From the NCBI GenBank assembly GCA_039105265.1, contig JAPFFF010000009.1, positions 744,001 to 808,000 on the forward strand: 64,000 nt of DNA, in the 5' to 3' direction. The position numbers and the translations under genes were made by a program. The stretch's first letter is position 1. Every line of letters begins with the position of its first letter. The notes beneath the pieces were generated by a model that ran no database searches, had not been told where the DNA came from, and worked only from the letters and a program-made list of their open reading frames with translations. This stretch comes from Tritrichomonas musculus (taxonomy: Eukaryota > Parabasalia > Tritrichomonadida > Tritrichomonadidae). Shown piece after piece: positions 9,301-18,957 of the stretch.

Positions 9301-10127
9301 AGAAAAAAGAAAAGAAAGAGAAAAAAGAGAAAGAAAAGGAGAAGGAGAAGGAGAAAAAAGAAAAGAAAGAAAAGAAAATGAAAGAAAAAGAAGAGAAAGA
9401 AAAGAAAGAAAAAGAGAAAAAAGAAAAGAAAAAGAAAGAAAGAGAAATTGAAAGAGAAAAAGATAAAACTAAAAAGAAAAAGAATAGTAAGGCTAGCAAC
9501 GAAACTGATGATAACGAAGATGAAGATGATAATATCATATCTGGACAAAGGGAAAGGCATAAAAGCAGTAATAGAATCAAGAATGTTTTACTCAACATTA
9601 AAAATGCAACAAAAGCGTCAGCAAGCGAGAAATCACGATCCAAAAATCGCAATGCTCGTAATCGTCATTCAAATTTGAATGAAAAATATTCTTCTGATTT
9701 TAGCAATTACGATGAGTATAATGATGATTATTCAGATAGTTCTTTTGAGCGTGAAGACGATTATTCTCCTTGGCCAAATCCACCTTTCAAAAAGTCTGAC
9801 TTTTCTATGAACCAAAAGTCAACTTCGCAAGATATAACCAGAAAAGTTGAAAGACGCACCGTGAAAGATGATGGAAATAAGACTTTCTCATCATTCATGA
9901 ATTATAATTATAATAGTAATATTGATGATAACGACGATCTATCAGCAAGATTGATGGTAATTAAAAAAACGGCAATACTTGGTGATCGAAAGCTTGCTCT
10001 TGATGATCAGCTTCCTGAATTAAAAGAGAAAAATGGAAAAGGATATTCAACCGAAGATTTTGTTAATAAAGTGATCTATAGTTTGGGTAGCATCACAGCA
10101 GTTGAGGCTGACAGCTCTCCTCAATGA
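6345..10127 (+). CDS. Large KEKE-rich, probably nuclear protein with possible winged-helix regions
   Basis: The first true ATG in this frame is at 6345, giving 1260 residues. The N-terminus is very acidic (DNENEDENEEEEAIDEED). Two globular parts follow: one at ~30-360, including LSEILNKLNKNYDEDKIRNI then DNRFFNYYGLIGIK, which looks like a winged-helix unit; another at ~620-850 (HAICHFFRDIKGTD; YPRSIAAYLTGETI). Between and after them are long charged tracts: an acidic/basic segment at ~470-620 and a KEKE tract at ~930-1040 built from a duplicated ~100-bp DNA unit. The tail is acidic and Ser-rich. The composition suggests chromatin or RNA metabolism, but no named domain is certain. The two KEKE copies imply length variation between strains. 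Confidence 0.5.
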   Translation: MSSNDTDSNDNENEDENEEEEAIDEEDLCPSVSSKDIVYPTLDNVFNLVLSKKSQFCYPQDGSIVFSNVQTAISFLFNYIQYQKGLPSEVILSHLEGMWISEPTGSYIQINKANLQKLFPLDKQSCLIQKNKFLSIVPVKFTQKSHFQFKFDENVSLQILLLKLIEDQLKLENNPTFKKIHQLSIGCSYKSPFSFLDSIEKEDFKRIAFFLLNCPFLNIEDDKIMSVNDLNIYDLENQTGDLSDIIYSYILHSDPLRKGMLLSEILNKLNKNYDEDKIRNIIKTDNRFFNYYGLIGIKPKITQFNQIEFDESDSRNLPPLKIKNSKVLQQPNLQNIVFEKLYSLDAPFTIDSFCSSIDGMEYYEDKKIEKVSSSQFDTIKVILHNLPNTIFDENNNIYPLPLESEIDIYGGLYYNAYFRVIDDNDLLRVQIANQTVSFLYELDKTQLPNYTDPSLYKQDEYYYYSKSRYKRKEKKKDDDENESDEENEKSTKKKYKKKKKDKQKEKAERKSSQKKSKNRGKQEDSEEEDSDYSDEKEDKKKKKERKKKAKNISSNSENENEEEESENEEESSKEEEESSEEEEPSSETDEEDGLYGSRRSKKKQIKNISKPSSSQKSQKKENDIILGMANDELKQRNKLHAICHFFRDIKGTDQEPKPYKPSDMTKAQHLIAKAMTDRCGMKNKHIRYFYPRSIAAYLTGETIKGVKMDDSEESAQIIYDEINNCKFFSNQKFQFRYIPQEEKIRTDRPVYENFKDMFYGILEFMHKEKDIKKPIFDCEEVADEMVGVKFFSKGYKAYTIFTKEYVYKQAIISITRTDNNYYWVNSTQTFGIKKYCTDYDPNEDLTKIITPKEHRERRRKKPEKKEEKPKENDEIAKNEKDVDEEKEEENPKSSQKSENEDSKENDEISEDSVSEKRVGKKERKDTQNEKKEKKEKVKEKTKKEKKEKEKEKKEKKEKKEKEKEKEKEKKEKKEKKMKEKEEKEKEKKEKKEKKEKEKEKEKEKKEKKEKKMKEKEEKEKKEKEKKEKKKKEREIEREKDKTKKKKNSKASNETDDNEDEDDNIISGQRERHKSSNRIKNVLLNIKNATKASASEKSRSKNRNARNRHSNLNEKYSSDFSNYDEYNDDYSDSSFEREDDYSPWPNPPFKKSDFSMNQKSTSQDITRKVERRTVKDDGNKTFSSFMNYNYNSNIDDNDDLSARLMVIKKTAILGDRKLALDDQLPELKEKNGKGYSTEDFVNKVIYSLGSITAVEADSSPQ
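9190..9430 (+). repeat. Purine-rich KEKE minisatellite inside the coding frame
   Basis: Two near-identical units of about 100 bp (starting near 9190 and 9295) encode alternating Lys/Glu runs, each ending in a KKMKEKEEKEK phrase. The strand is almost pure A and G, with a smaller AAAGAAA-type period inside. The repeat stays in frame. It creates long false open frames on the opposite strand made of Phe and Leu. Confidence 0.7.
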
Positions 10128-10332
10128 AATTAATTTTTCAAACTGTTTCTTTAAATATAAATAAAAGTATTTATTATTATTAAAAAAAAAACTCAGCAAA
10201 CTGTATGTAAAAAACATTTTAAAAAGATAAAGAAATCGATCAATATCCAATATATTACCAAATTAGCATTTTTAGGAAATAACCTAACCGATATTAAATA
10301 ATATTAAATTTTTTTATTTTAAAGATTAACAT

Positions 10333-11688
10333 TCATTCGTCATCATCATTGCCCATATAATAATCACCATATATGCTATATATCTTATGAGGTAGAATGA
10401 AAAGTCTGATATGCTCTGTATCTATTATTTCTGTTTCAATGCCCAATTTTTCTGCCATTTGAACTATATCTTCGATTGTTACTTGATCATCACTTTGTTT
10501 ATTGTTTGAATCGATCCTGATTTTGAGAATTGCTCCACTTGGCGAAACAATGTAATTAGCAATTGTACTTATTGCTTTAAATGCACTTCGCTTGTCCATG
10601 TCAGAGAAGTCATCTTCAGTTGTAATTTGGTCAAGATCTTCTTCTCTAAAAGTATCAGTTCTCTCCAGCATATCTCTGATTATGAACTGAGCATAATCTT
10701 CTAACATTGCATCGCTATTTAGTGCCTTAAATTTTCTCTCGATTATTTCCCTTTCTTCTTCAATTTTCCTCTTTTCTTCTTCAATTTTTCTTTTTTCTTC
10801 TTCAATTTTCCTCTTTTCTTCTTCAATATCTTCTTCTTCAATGTTTTCTTCTTCAATATTTTCTTCTTCAATGTCTTCTTCTGCATTTTCTTCAATTTCT
10901 TCTTCTCTTTCTTCTAATTCTGCGATTTTCCTTTTTAGTTCTTTGATTTCTTCTTTTTCTTCCTTGATTTTTTCTTTTTCTTCTCTGATTTTCGCTTTTT
11001 CTTCTCTGATTTTCGCTTTTTCTTCAATTATATGTTTTTCTCTATTGTACCAATTTTCAATGCATTTATAACTTGGTAACAGGTCAATAAAATCGTAATT
11101 TTCATTTTTTATGGAACACAAATTCGATAATGTATTGTTGAAGATTAAAAGCAAATTTTTCTTAGAAAAGTCTTCAAGGCGCAAGAAAAGTGATGAAAAA
11201 CGATGGAAATCCATTGATAAATTATTTTCAGAGATATCAACTAATGAATTCACTTCTTGAATTTTATTGAATTGCTTCAATTTATTAATAATGCCATCAA
11301 AAGTAGTAACATTGAAATTAGATAGGCAATCATTTAATAAATCATTCAAAAATGAAAGATTTGTATTTTTAAGTTTTTGCATAATGTTTTCGCGTTTGGA
11401 TTTGATGGCCGGAAAAACCCTTTCTTCTCCACTTTCATCAAAGCAGAAATCATTATTCAAATATTTGTATAAAAGCTCAAGCATTATAATTCCAAATATG
11501 TAAACATCATTACTTTCATTACTTTCAGCCTTAGATATTGGACAATAATATTTTGATATTGTTGTCTGTTGATTTTCAAAAGGAAATATAGAGAGTTGAA
11601 TCTGGAAAATATCTTCGGTTGCTAAAAAAGAAACAAGAATATTTTCAATTGTAAAGTTTTTGGGAAGGAAATCTGGAATTTGATGCAT
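10333..11688 (-). CDS. C-terminal part of a tandem pseudokinase protein with coiled coil
   Basis: This frame begins with an ATG at 11688 but is open upstream to about 12000. There it matches, in a different frame, the 3' end of the next entry, so it is probably the second half of one gene. Residues ~1-110 resemble a kinase C-lobe (ISKYYCPISKAESNESNDVYIFGIIMLELL, broken here as ISKYYCP..NDVYIFGIIMLELL, is the APE-to-helix F region) but lack HRD and DFG motifs. A long coiled coil follows (repeats of KRKIEEE, 21-bp DNA unit near 10740-10820) and then an acidic C-terminal domain of ~120 residues. It is likely a scaffold or regulator with no catalytic activity. If expressed separately it would be a truncated form. 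Confidence 0.55.
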   Translation of the reverse strand: MHQIPDFLPKNFTIENILVSFLATEDIFQIQLSIFPFENQQTTISKYYCPISKAESNESNDVYIFGIIMLELLYKYLNNDFCFDESGEERVFPAIKSKRENIMQKLKNTNLSFLNDLLNDCLSNFNVTTFDGIINKLKQFNKIQEVNSLVDISENNLSMDFHRFSSLFLRLEDFSKKNLLLIFNNTLSNLCSIKNENYDFIDLLPSYKCIENWYNREKHIIEEKAKIREEKAKIREEKEKIKEEKEEIKELKRKIAELEEREEEIEENAEEDIEEENIEEENIEEEDIEEEKRKIEEEKRKIEEEKRKIEEEREIIERKFKALNSDAMLEDYAQFIIRDMLERTDTFREEDLDQITTEDDFSDMDKRSAFKAISTIANYIVSPSGAILKIRIDSNNKQSDDQVTIEDIVQMAEKLGIETEIIDTEHIRLFILPHKIYSIYGDYYMGNDDDE

Positions 11689-11876
11689 TCCGTGAATAAA
11701 GTTAGATAAAGAAAGAAGATAATAAATTATTTCAATTTCATTTGGATGATAAAAAACAAGAAAATCTTTAAAATTGCAAAAATATAAATTTGAATAAAAG
11801 TGGCTTTGATAAAATTCTTTTTGAAGTTTATATATATTATTTTGATACTCATTAAGATTATCATCACATAGTCCAT

Positions 11877-14024
11877 TTAGAATTGGTAGTGACGCGAATG
11901 CTCCTGATTCAAAAGAGATATCAAAAGAATATGAAGAAGAAAGTTTGAAAATATTTGGAGATAATGAATCAATGATTGATTTATGTTTGGGGTTTCATTA
12001 AGAAATTTATAAATATTGCTTGAAAGAGTTACAAAATTTTCTGAATAATTAGTTATACAATTTTGTATAAGTTTTGGGTCGAAAAGTAAAAAATTATTAA
12101 TCATTTCATTGGTAGGGTTTGGGCACAAGTTAAAAATTGTATTAAAGAAAATAATCAACAATTTTTTTCCCTTAAAGCTTGAGTAATGTCGGAAAAGTGA
12201 AAAGAATCGATCTTTGTTCATTGTTGGATTGCCATTGCATTCATCAATCATTGATTTTACATTTGCAATGTTACAATATTTATCTGAATCCAAATATTTA
12301 ATAATTTCATCGAAATTAGTATCATTATATTTAAATAAGCATGATTCTAGTATATCTTTCAAAAAAGATAATTTGTCTGACTTAAGTTCTTTGATGATGC
12401 TATTGTACTGGCGTTGAATAATTACGTTAGCTTCTTCTTCTGAATCAATAAAGCATGGAATATTAAATATGTGTCTGTATAAAAGCTCGAGCATTAAAAC
12501 ACCAAATAAATAAACATCAGAGCTTTCTTTGCTTTGAGTTTCTGGTGGAGAATAATATTTTGAAACTTTCTCATTGATAAAAGGGAAGATAGAAAGTTGA
12601 GTTTGAAATATTAATGATTTACTTTCATCATATTCTTTTCTTTCGACTGTTGCTAAAAATGAAACAAGAATGTTCTCAATTGAGAAGTTTTCTGGAAGAT
12701 AATCACCAATCTGATGCATTTTATGAATAAAATTTGATAAATAGAGAAGCCAATAAATAATTTCATCGTCATTTGCAGAATATAATTTAAGAAGATCTTT
12801 AAAATTACAAAAATATATATTTGAGAAAAAATTTTTTTGATAGAAATCTTGATTAAGCTTAAATACGATATCTTTGAATTCTTTAAAATCAGTATCTTTG
12901 GGAACTGGTAATGAGATAAAAGAGTCACCATTAAATGAAATGTCAAAAGAGTATTTTATACTTAGATTAAAAAAAGTGGAATTTGTTCTTTTGTAGCTCT
13001 TTTTAAAATTGTAAATAAGATTCACATTTTTGTATAGATATGAGAAAAAATTTTTGCTGTTAACAGAAAAAGTATTACTTTTACGTTCGAATGGTTCAAA
13101 TTCATTTTCATTAAGAAGAATAGCGCTGAGATTTTTCTTAATTTCAAATATAGTAGGGCGTTGATCCATTGGAAGTAGACATGGATTTATTATGTCAGTA
13201 AACATCTTTTGAGAAAAATTGTCATAGTCGTTATCCGTGCCATCATTGTTGTTATTTGTATTATTTATATCAATTTTGTTATTATTTCCATTATCGTTGT
13301 GGTTTGTATCATTGATATTGCTAAAATATCTTGTGGTCTTTTTAACTTCCTCATATTCCTCCTCTACAGTCATATTATGAAACTTTTCTTTTTGAAAATT
13401 AATTATTTGTTTCAGTAGCATTCCTAGCGCGAATATATCATATTTTTGGTAAGTATCTATTTCCTGATCAAAGCACTCAGAGTTATTAAAATTTTTAAAA
13501 CGATCTGGTTCATAAAAATAAAAGCAATTCCAAAAAACTGATGAATTATTAGTTGAATCACTAATGAAAGAAATTTTAGCATCTAGTTGATCATCAATTG
13601 TAACACTTTCATCAGAGAGTGTTCCTACAAAAGAATTATTCTTATGAATATTATAAATTCCATTTACAATTTGAAAAATCAGTCTTTTGATATAACTCTT
13701 GTTTTTTGATTCTTTTAAGTTTGTTAATATTGAGTTATCGCCATAATGAAAAATATCAAAAATTGTTTTAAATACAGGAAATGCAAATGTATATGGGCAC
13801 TTATTTTCCTTATTTTCTTTACTTTCCTTACTTTCCTTACTTTCCTTATTTTCCTTATAAAAAGCTAAATTTTGCATTCTTCTTAGATCTTCAATGTTAT
13901 ATTTATCTTTATCTTCAATATCACAAAATAACTTGAATTCGTGATTTTTAACTTCCTCGTTTACATATCCTGGAGTATAGCATGCCTTATTGTTATCAAC
14001 TATTTTTATTTTTCGATTGTCCAT
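11877..14024 (-). CDS. N-terminal part of a tandem pseudokinase protein
   Basis: The frame has 715 codons from the ATG at 14024. Residues ~80-300 form one kinase-like module (IVNGIYNIHKNN, then a degenerate loop FVGTLSDESVTID in place of the HRD loop, and CLLPMDQRPTIFEI as the RPT region). Residues ~350-620 form a second (FSIENILVSFLAT; YYSPPETQ.. DVYLFGVLMLELL). None of the catalytic Asp residues of HRD or DFG are seen. A third module, closely similar to the second, continues in the neighbouring frame. The last ~45 residues appear out of frame: the same DNA read in the other frame gives PNIFKLSSSYSFDISFESG, matching SIKYSFDISFNGD of module 2. A single missing base near the CCCC run at about 11990 would explain this. 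A 15-bp repeat encodes KESKESKEN near residue 57. Confidence 0.6.
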   Translation of the reverse strand: MDNRKIKIVDNNKACYTPGYVNEEVKNHEFKLFCDIEDKDKYNIEDLRRMQNLAFYKENKESKESKESKENKENKCPYTFAFPVFKTIFDIFHYGDNSILTNLKESKNKSYIKRLIFQIVNGIYNIHKNNSFVGTLSDESVTIDDQLDAKISFISDSTNNSSVFWNCFYFYEPDRFKNFNNSECFDQEIDTYQKYDIFALGMLLKQIINFQKEKFHNMTVEEEYEEVKKTTRYFSNINDTNHNDNGNNNKIDINNTNNNNDGTDNDYDNFSQKMFTDIINPCLLPMDQRPTIFEIKKNLSAILLNENEFEPFERKSNTFSVNSKNFFSYLYKNVNLIYNFKKSYKRTNSTFFNLSIKYSFDISFNGDSFISLPVPKDTDFKEFKDIVFKLNQDFYQKNFFSNIYFCNFKDLLKLYSANDDEIIYWLLYLSNFIHKMHQIGDYLPENFSIENILVSFLATVERKEYDESKSLIFQTQLSIFPFINEKVSKYYSPPETQSKESSDVYLFGVLMLELLYRHIFNIPCFIDSEEEANVIIQRQYNSIIKELKSDKLSFLKDILESCLFKYNDTNFDEIIKYLDSDKYCNIANVKSMIDECNGNPTMNKDRFFSLFRHYSSFKGKKLLIIFFNTIFNLCPNPTNEMINNFLLFDPKLIQNCITNYSENFVTLSSNIYKFLNETPNINQSLIHYLQIFSNFLLHILLISLLNQEHSRHYQF

Positions 14025-15392
14025 TTTATGAATGAACTAAAAAGTTATATGGCATTAATAAAAAATTTCCATTATTGCAAGAGAGATTGTGCCTCAACTT
14101 TTTGAGAGAACTAATAGAAAAAAATAAGAAGAAAATGAGAGGGGGTTTCACTCAGGTGTCAAATCCGCTTTTCCATTAAATACGAGAATTTGAGAGTTGA
14201 TAATTATATTTATATACTATTACATATATTTAATAATAATAATACTAATTTCGTAAAAAAATATTTAATATTTATGAATATATATATGTTTAGTTATTTT
14301 ATTTTTGAGAGAAAAACTGCTTTTTCTTCAGAAAATTAACATCTTGATAGTGAATTAGATTTCTATACGATTTTATATCAGGTTTTTTATATATTGTAAT
14401 ATCGATTGAAGATATTATATCCAAAATATTCTTCCAAATCATATGGCCAATTTTTGTATATTTATGTTTTCAATTTTTATAAAATTTCTGATATCAGAAT
14501 TTTTTTTTTTTTGAATATGACATGTTAGATGAAATGATTATTATCTCTATCAAAGCTTTACTGTTCTCCGCCTTTATTTTTAAATAGAGCCACTAAGTCT
14601 TTTTTAAAAAAATACCGACAATGTTTTGCTTTCAAAGAATAGCATTTTTTTGTCTAGTTATTATTAATTAAAAATAAGATTCTTAGATATCTCTTGAATT
14701 TTTATCATTTATAGAGCAAGCGTTAATAATAATGGTATTATTTTACTCGGCGGCTTTTATCTATTGCCCTTTTACAAAATTACGAATTCTCTATCAAATA
14801 TCTACTATTTTTAATCAAAAGATTTAATTTATATATGCAATTATTAATAAATATCTAAATAAACTGAATTATTCCAATATGTTAATTTTTATCGGAAAGA
14901 TTTGTATAAATGCATTTGAAAAAACTGCATTCCCATTTATTTTTATTCAATAATAAACAATTCCATCAAATATTTGTATGTGGTTTTTTTTGACTCTTTT
15001 ATACATCTTTTTTGTGTTAAATTGCTCATATTTTTCTTCTTCAAAACAAATTTCATCTCACATGTCCTTTTCAAAATGATCATATGTAATATTTCAAAAT
15101 TGGCCATATGGAATAGATTAAAAATAATAAAAACCAATTATCTGTCCATTAATAAAATAAATATTATAATTTTAGGAAAATCCTATAGAGATTTGCAGAG
15201 TGCTGCCCCTTCTAGAAAATGTAGAATAATATTTACTGAGACTATTCATTTTTTTAAAAAAAATGCTCTTTTTATGTTACAAAATTTTTACTGATCCTTC
15301 CTTTTGATGTAAGTCTCGGTAAAAATCCATTATTCAGATTTCAATACCTATTCAAAAAAAATTTTCAAATTTTAAATCATTTTAAAACACTT
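14025..15392. other. Non-coding A+T-rich spacer with a dispersed repeat
   Basis: No convincing gene is present; the short frames at 14943-15294 look random. A dispersed repeat lies at 15274-15326 (ATGTTACAAAATTTTTACTG ... GTCTCGGTAAAAAT) and recurs at 52927-52980. Inverted matches ATTTACTGAGACT (near 15231) and AGTCTCGGTAAAAAT flank part of it, so it may be a small MITE. The promoter of the pseudokinase gene should lie in the first 100 bp, where TCATTC sits 11 bp before the ATG, resembling the trichomonad Inr (TCAYTW). Confidence 0.4.
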
Positions 15393-16320
15393 CAGGGATG
15401 GCTACCGAGATCAGTTTTTACCGTTTACCGGAATGCTACTGGTAAGCAGTAAATACTGGTATTTTTTTGGAGTATTAAGTATGCACCGGTAAATACGTTT
15501 AAAATAACCACCAGTAAAAATTTAATACCGATTTTTTTCATAAAAGTAGTAAAATGTATTTTTTTATGATTACTGGTAATTACCGGTAATTCCATATTGA
15601 TATAATAATTATTATTTTGAGATAAAATTTTAAGGGTGTAGTCCAAACAATGAAATATATATAAAATTAAAAAATAAATGTAACATTATACTATACTAAA
15701 CACGTATAATATAAATATAAAATAATAAAAGATATTCTTTATCACATGTAAAGTTTAATAAAAGCTAAATCTATCCATTATTTTTTTCAATTTTCAATTT
15801 GGCAAATCTACTTTTTAAAAGAAAATATCGTTAGCATATATATTATAATTTTTTTTTTTAGTATTATCGATGTTTCAAGTAATGCCTTTCTTTTCAATTG
15901 TTATGATTCTATAAATATTATTGTTTCGCATACACTAAATATGGAAAAGCGCCTTTTTCTCAATTTTCCAACGATTTTTTTTATATCATTTCGATACATT
16001 TTTTTCAAATAGTATTTTATTCATCAATTATCTTTTTGGTTATACAAAAATTAAATTTTGGCATAAAAATTGATATATTATGATGATAGGAAATGATATT
16101 AAAAATGGTTTGCATATAATGAGACAAATTGGTATAAAATATGTGTGGGTAGACGATCAAAATTCGTTAAATTATTTAAAATTTTTATTTATTAAAAATT
16201 TTTTTATTTTATTTTTATATATATAATAATATAAAAAAGCATTTAATTAATAAAAGTTGACCAAATTAAGATTTATAATTTTTCAATAGTTATATAAATA
16301 TTGAAAGAAATTTAAAATCA

Positions 16321-17060
16321 TTTAATATCTTGTTATAGAGCTCCGAATTTATATTAAATAAATAAATATATAATAGTATTAAATTATATTATACTTATAT
16401 ATATATTGGGAATGAACTTTTAATCAGTAGTTTTTTAAAAAAGTTCTGAGAAGTTTCTTTTTTTTATCATAAATTTTTAGCAATTCAAAATATTTGAAAA
16501 TGAAAAAACGATAAATAAGAATCTTTAATATCTTGTTATAGAGCTCCGAATTTATATTAAATAAATAAATATATAATAGTATTAAATTATATTATACTTA
16601 TATATATATCGGGAATGAACTTTTAATCAGCAGTTTTTTAAAAAAAGTTCTGAGAAGTTTCTTTTTTTTATCATAAATTTTTAGCAATTCAAAATATTTG
16701 AAAATGAAAAAACGATAAATAAGAATCTTTAATATCTTGTTATAGAGCTCCGAATTTATATTAAATAAATAAATATATAATAGTATTAAATTATATTATA
16801 CTTATATATATATCGGGAATGAACTTTTAATCAGCAGTTTTTTAAAAAAAGTTCTGAGAAGTTTCTTTTTTTTATCATAAATTTTTAGCAATTCAAAATA
16901 TTTGAAAATGAAAAAACGATAAATAAGAATCTTTAATATCTTGTTATAGAGCTCCGAATTTATATTAAATAAATAAAAATATAATAGTGATAAGTTACAT
17001 TATATTTATATTTATATTGGGAATGAACTTTTAATCAGCAGTTTTTTTAAAAAAATGCAT
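16321..17060. repeat. Tandem repeat, ~204-bp unit, about 3.6 copies
   Basis: Copies start at 16321, 16524, 16728 and 16932 with the phrase TTTAATATCTTGTTATAGAG; periods are 203, 204 and 204 bp. The first three copies are nearly identical and the last diverges after ~110 bp. It lies wholly within the hAT element and contains no frame. Confidence 0.9.
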
Positions 17061-17140
17061 ACAAGCTATTTTGTCACTTTTTATTACTTTATAAAAAATA
17101 AAATGAGTGAATTCTTGAAAGATCAGATATCATAATATAT

Positions 17141-17512
17141 ATGCATTCTCGAGAACTTGTCGAATCTTCTTTAATGGAATTCTTGAAAAATTCAGATGAT
17201 CTTGAAGAAAATTATGAAAATTTAATTCGCATTTTTAATGATTACAAATTTGATGAAAATTCGCAAGATTTAAAAGATGTCTTAAATATAATTATTTCTT
17301 TTTGAAATAATTATCCTTGAAATCTACTATTTTTTTCAAAGATTGAAAAAATTATATTTTTTTTTAAGCCAAAAATTATGAAATTCTGGTCAAATATTGA
17401 AAAATTCCATATTTTTAGAACCAACAAACGAATTCTTTTATTTGCGCTCAACGAAAAAATTGTTACACTTGACCAAAAGATATTGAATTGTTTTTTTAGC
17501 TCCAAAAAATAA
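17141..17512 (+). pseudogene. N-terminal relic of a trichomonad ankyrin-repeat (DUF3447-type) gene
   Basis: An ATG at 17141 opens 54 codons (SLMEFLKNSDDLEENYENLI ... QDLKDVLNIIISF), then a second frame from ~17330 to 17512 reads FFSKIEKIIFFFKPKIMKFW ... IFRTNKRILLFALNEKIVTL. Together these match the characteristic N-terminal helical domain of the large trichomonad ankyrin family (hallmarks: KIEKIL, IFxxNKRILLFL, EEKI). The ankyrin repeats themselves are missing. At least one frameshift separates the two parts. The fragment sits inside the hAT element, so it was either captured by it or was there when the ends were recruited. Confidence 0.65.
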
Positions 17513-18957
17513 ACATAATTCTTAACATTTATATTTTTTCTAATATAATATATTTATATATTTTTATTTATATTAAATAATTTATAAATATAAGTAGTTC
17601 TAAAAGATAAAAATATTTCATAATTAAATTTTTATATTCAAATATTTCAATGATCTTATTCAAAAAATAAAAAACGATCATTTCTCATTTAAAAATAAAA
17701 TCGTTGATATATCACTTATTGCCCATTAAAATATTCTGGTATTTATAAAATAATCTAATTAACTCTTAATTAATATAATATATGAATATATAAATAAATG
17801 ACGGAAGAGAATCCAGTACCCATACATATGGTATAAATTAATGATATTTCTCTTCAAATAATATTAAATTCGAATAGAATTTATTAGTTTCATTCGCAAA
17901 TAATAGAAATTTCTTTTATTTGATGGTTAAACTTGTGAAAAAATTTGAATTCTTTTTGAAAAAAAAAATTGGACTTTCTTTGATAAAACTATTCAATTTC
18001 ATTTCGTTATATAAAAGAGATAAATAAATAAAAAAGTAATATTTTCTCACTATTTATGTTTTTATAATTAGTTCATATTTTATTTTTATTAGATTTTGAG
18101 CGCTTTTATCAAAATTGAAAAAAACAAAAAAAATGCATCATCAGTTCTCATCATCTAAAGAGAAACATAAAAAAAGCAAATCGTTACGATATTCGTAAAG
18201 TGTACCTTTGCTTATATTATAAACGGCGTTGAAAAGTTTTGATATGGGAAGATACTTATGGGGTGTGCAAAAATTGAATACTTTTTTGAATACTTTTCAT
18301 TCAAATTTTCTTTGGAAAAAAATTTTTTATACTACACCCTTAAGCTATGACATTTAATATTTTTTTAGGCTTAAGATAATTAAATATAAAATAGAATTTA
18401 TATAATGAAATAAATTAAAATTATATAATTAAACTGGTATTCTAATTTGACATTATAACAAGCATCAAACATATTTAATTTAGAATGATTTTTTGAAAAG
18501 TATGTGATAATATCATCAAAAAATAAATACCGATGTTTTACTGAAAGTTTCACTTCATTTCCGGTAACATTTCTCCCGGTAAATCGGTAAATGTACTGGT
18601 ATTACCATATACTGGCAGTTTTAAAGGTAATACCTGTACGGTAGAGAACGTTTAAATGTTTACCGATTAGTAACGGTAACCATCCCTGAAACACTTATTT
18701 TGTTTTATTGATTTATACTTGAAAAATAAAAGCTCTACTATGGAGTGTCATGATTTACCGAATTTTTGCAAAAGTGCTTAATGTACGTGTCATGATTTAC
18801 GAAAAAAAAATTTCCTAAATTTTTAATATTTTGTGACATAATTTTTGCCTGATGGTTTGAGCGCTCAAACTCTAAAGAAATAACTCTAAAGAAAAGTTTA
18901 TTAGTAAAAACATACAAAAAAAAAAAAAAATTCCTTCACGAAATAGAATAATAAAAA

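Larger units (their letters stand above)
15393..18688. mobile_element. hAT-superfamily DNA transposon, non-autonomous, 3.3 kb, exact ends
   Basis: The element starts CAGGGATGG and ends CCATCCCTG, the CAGGG-type ends of hAT elements. It is flanked by a perfect 8-bp duplication AAACACTT (15385-15392 and 18689-18696), which fixes both ends. The subterminal zones on both sides are rich in ACCGGTAA-like motifs, probably transposase binding sites. No transposase frame remains. Inside are a ~204-bp tandem repeat and a degraded ankyrin-gene fragment. The intact duplication and ends suggest it moved in trans with another element's transposase. Confidence 0.85.

Noticed and set aside
9078-9652. Long Phe/Leu-rich frames on the minus strand
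   Set aside because: They are the mirror image of the KEKE purine tract in the plus-strand gene and have no gene-like composition.
14943-15294. Overlapping short frames on both strands
   Set aside because: Both are Phe/Lys/Ile-rich and lie in a repeat-bearing spacer; no domain is visible.
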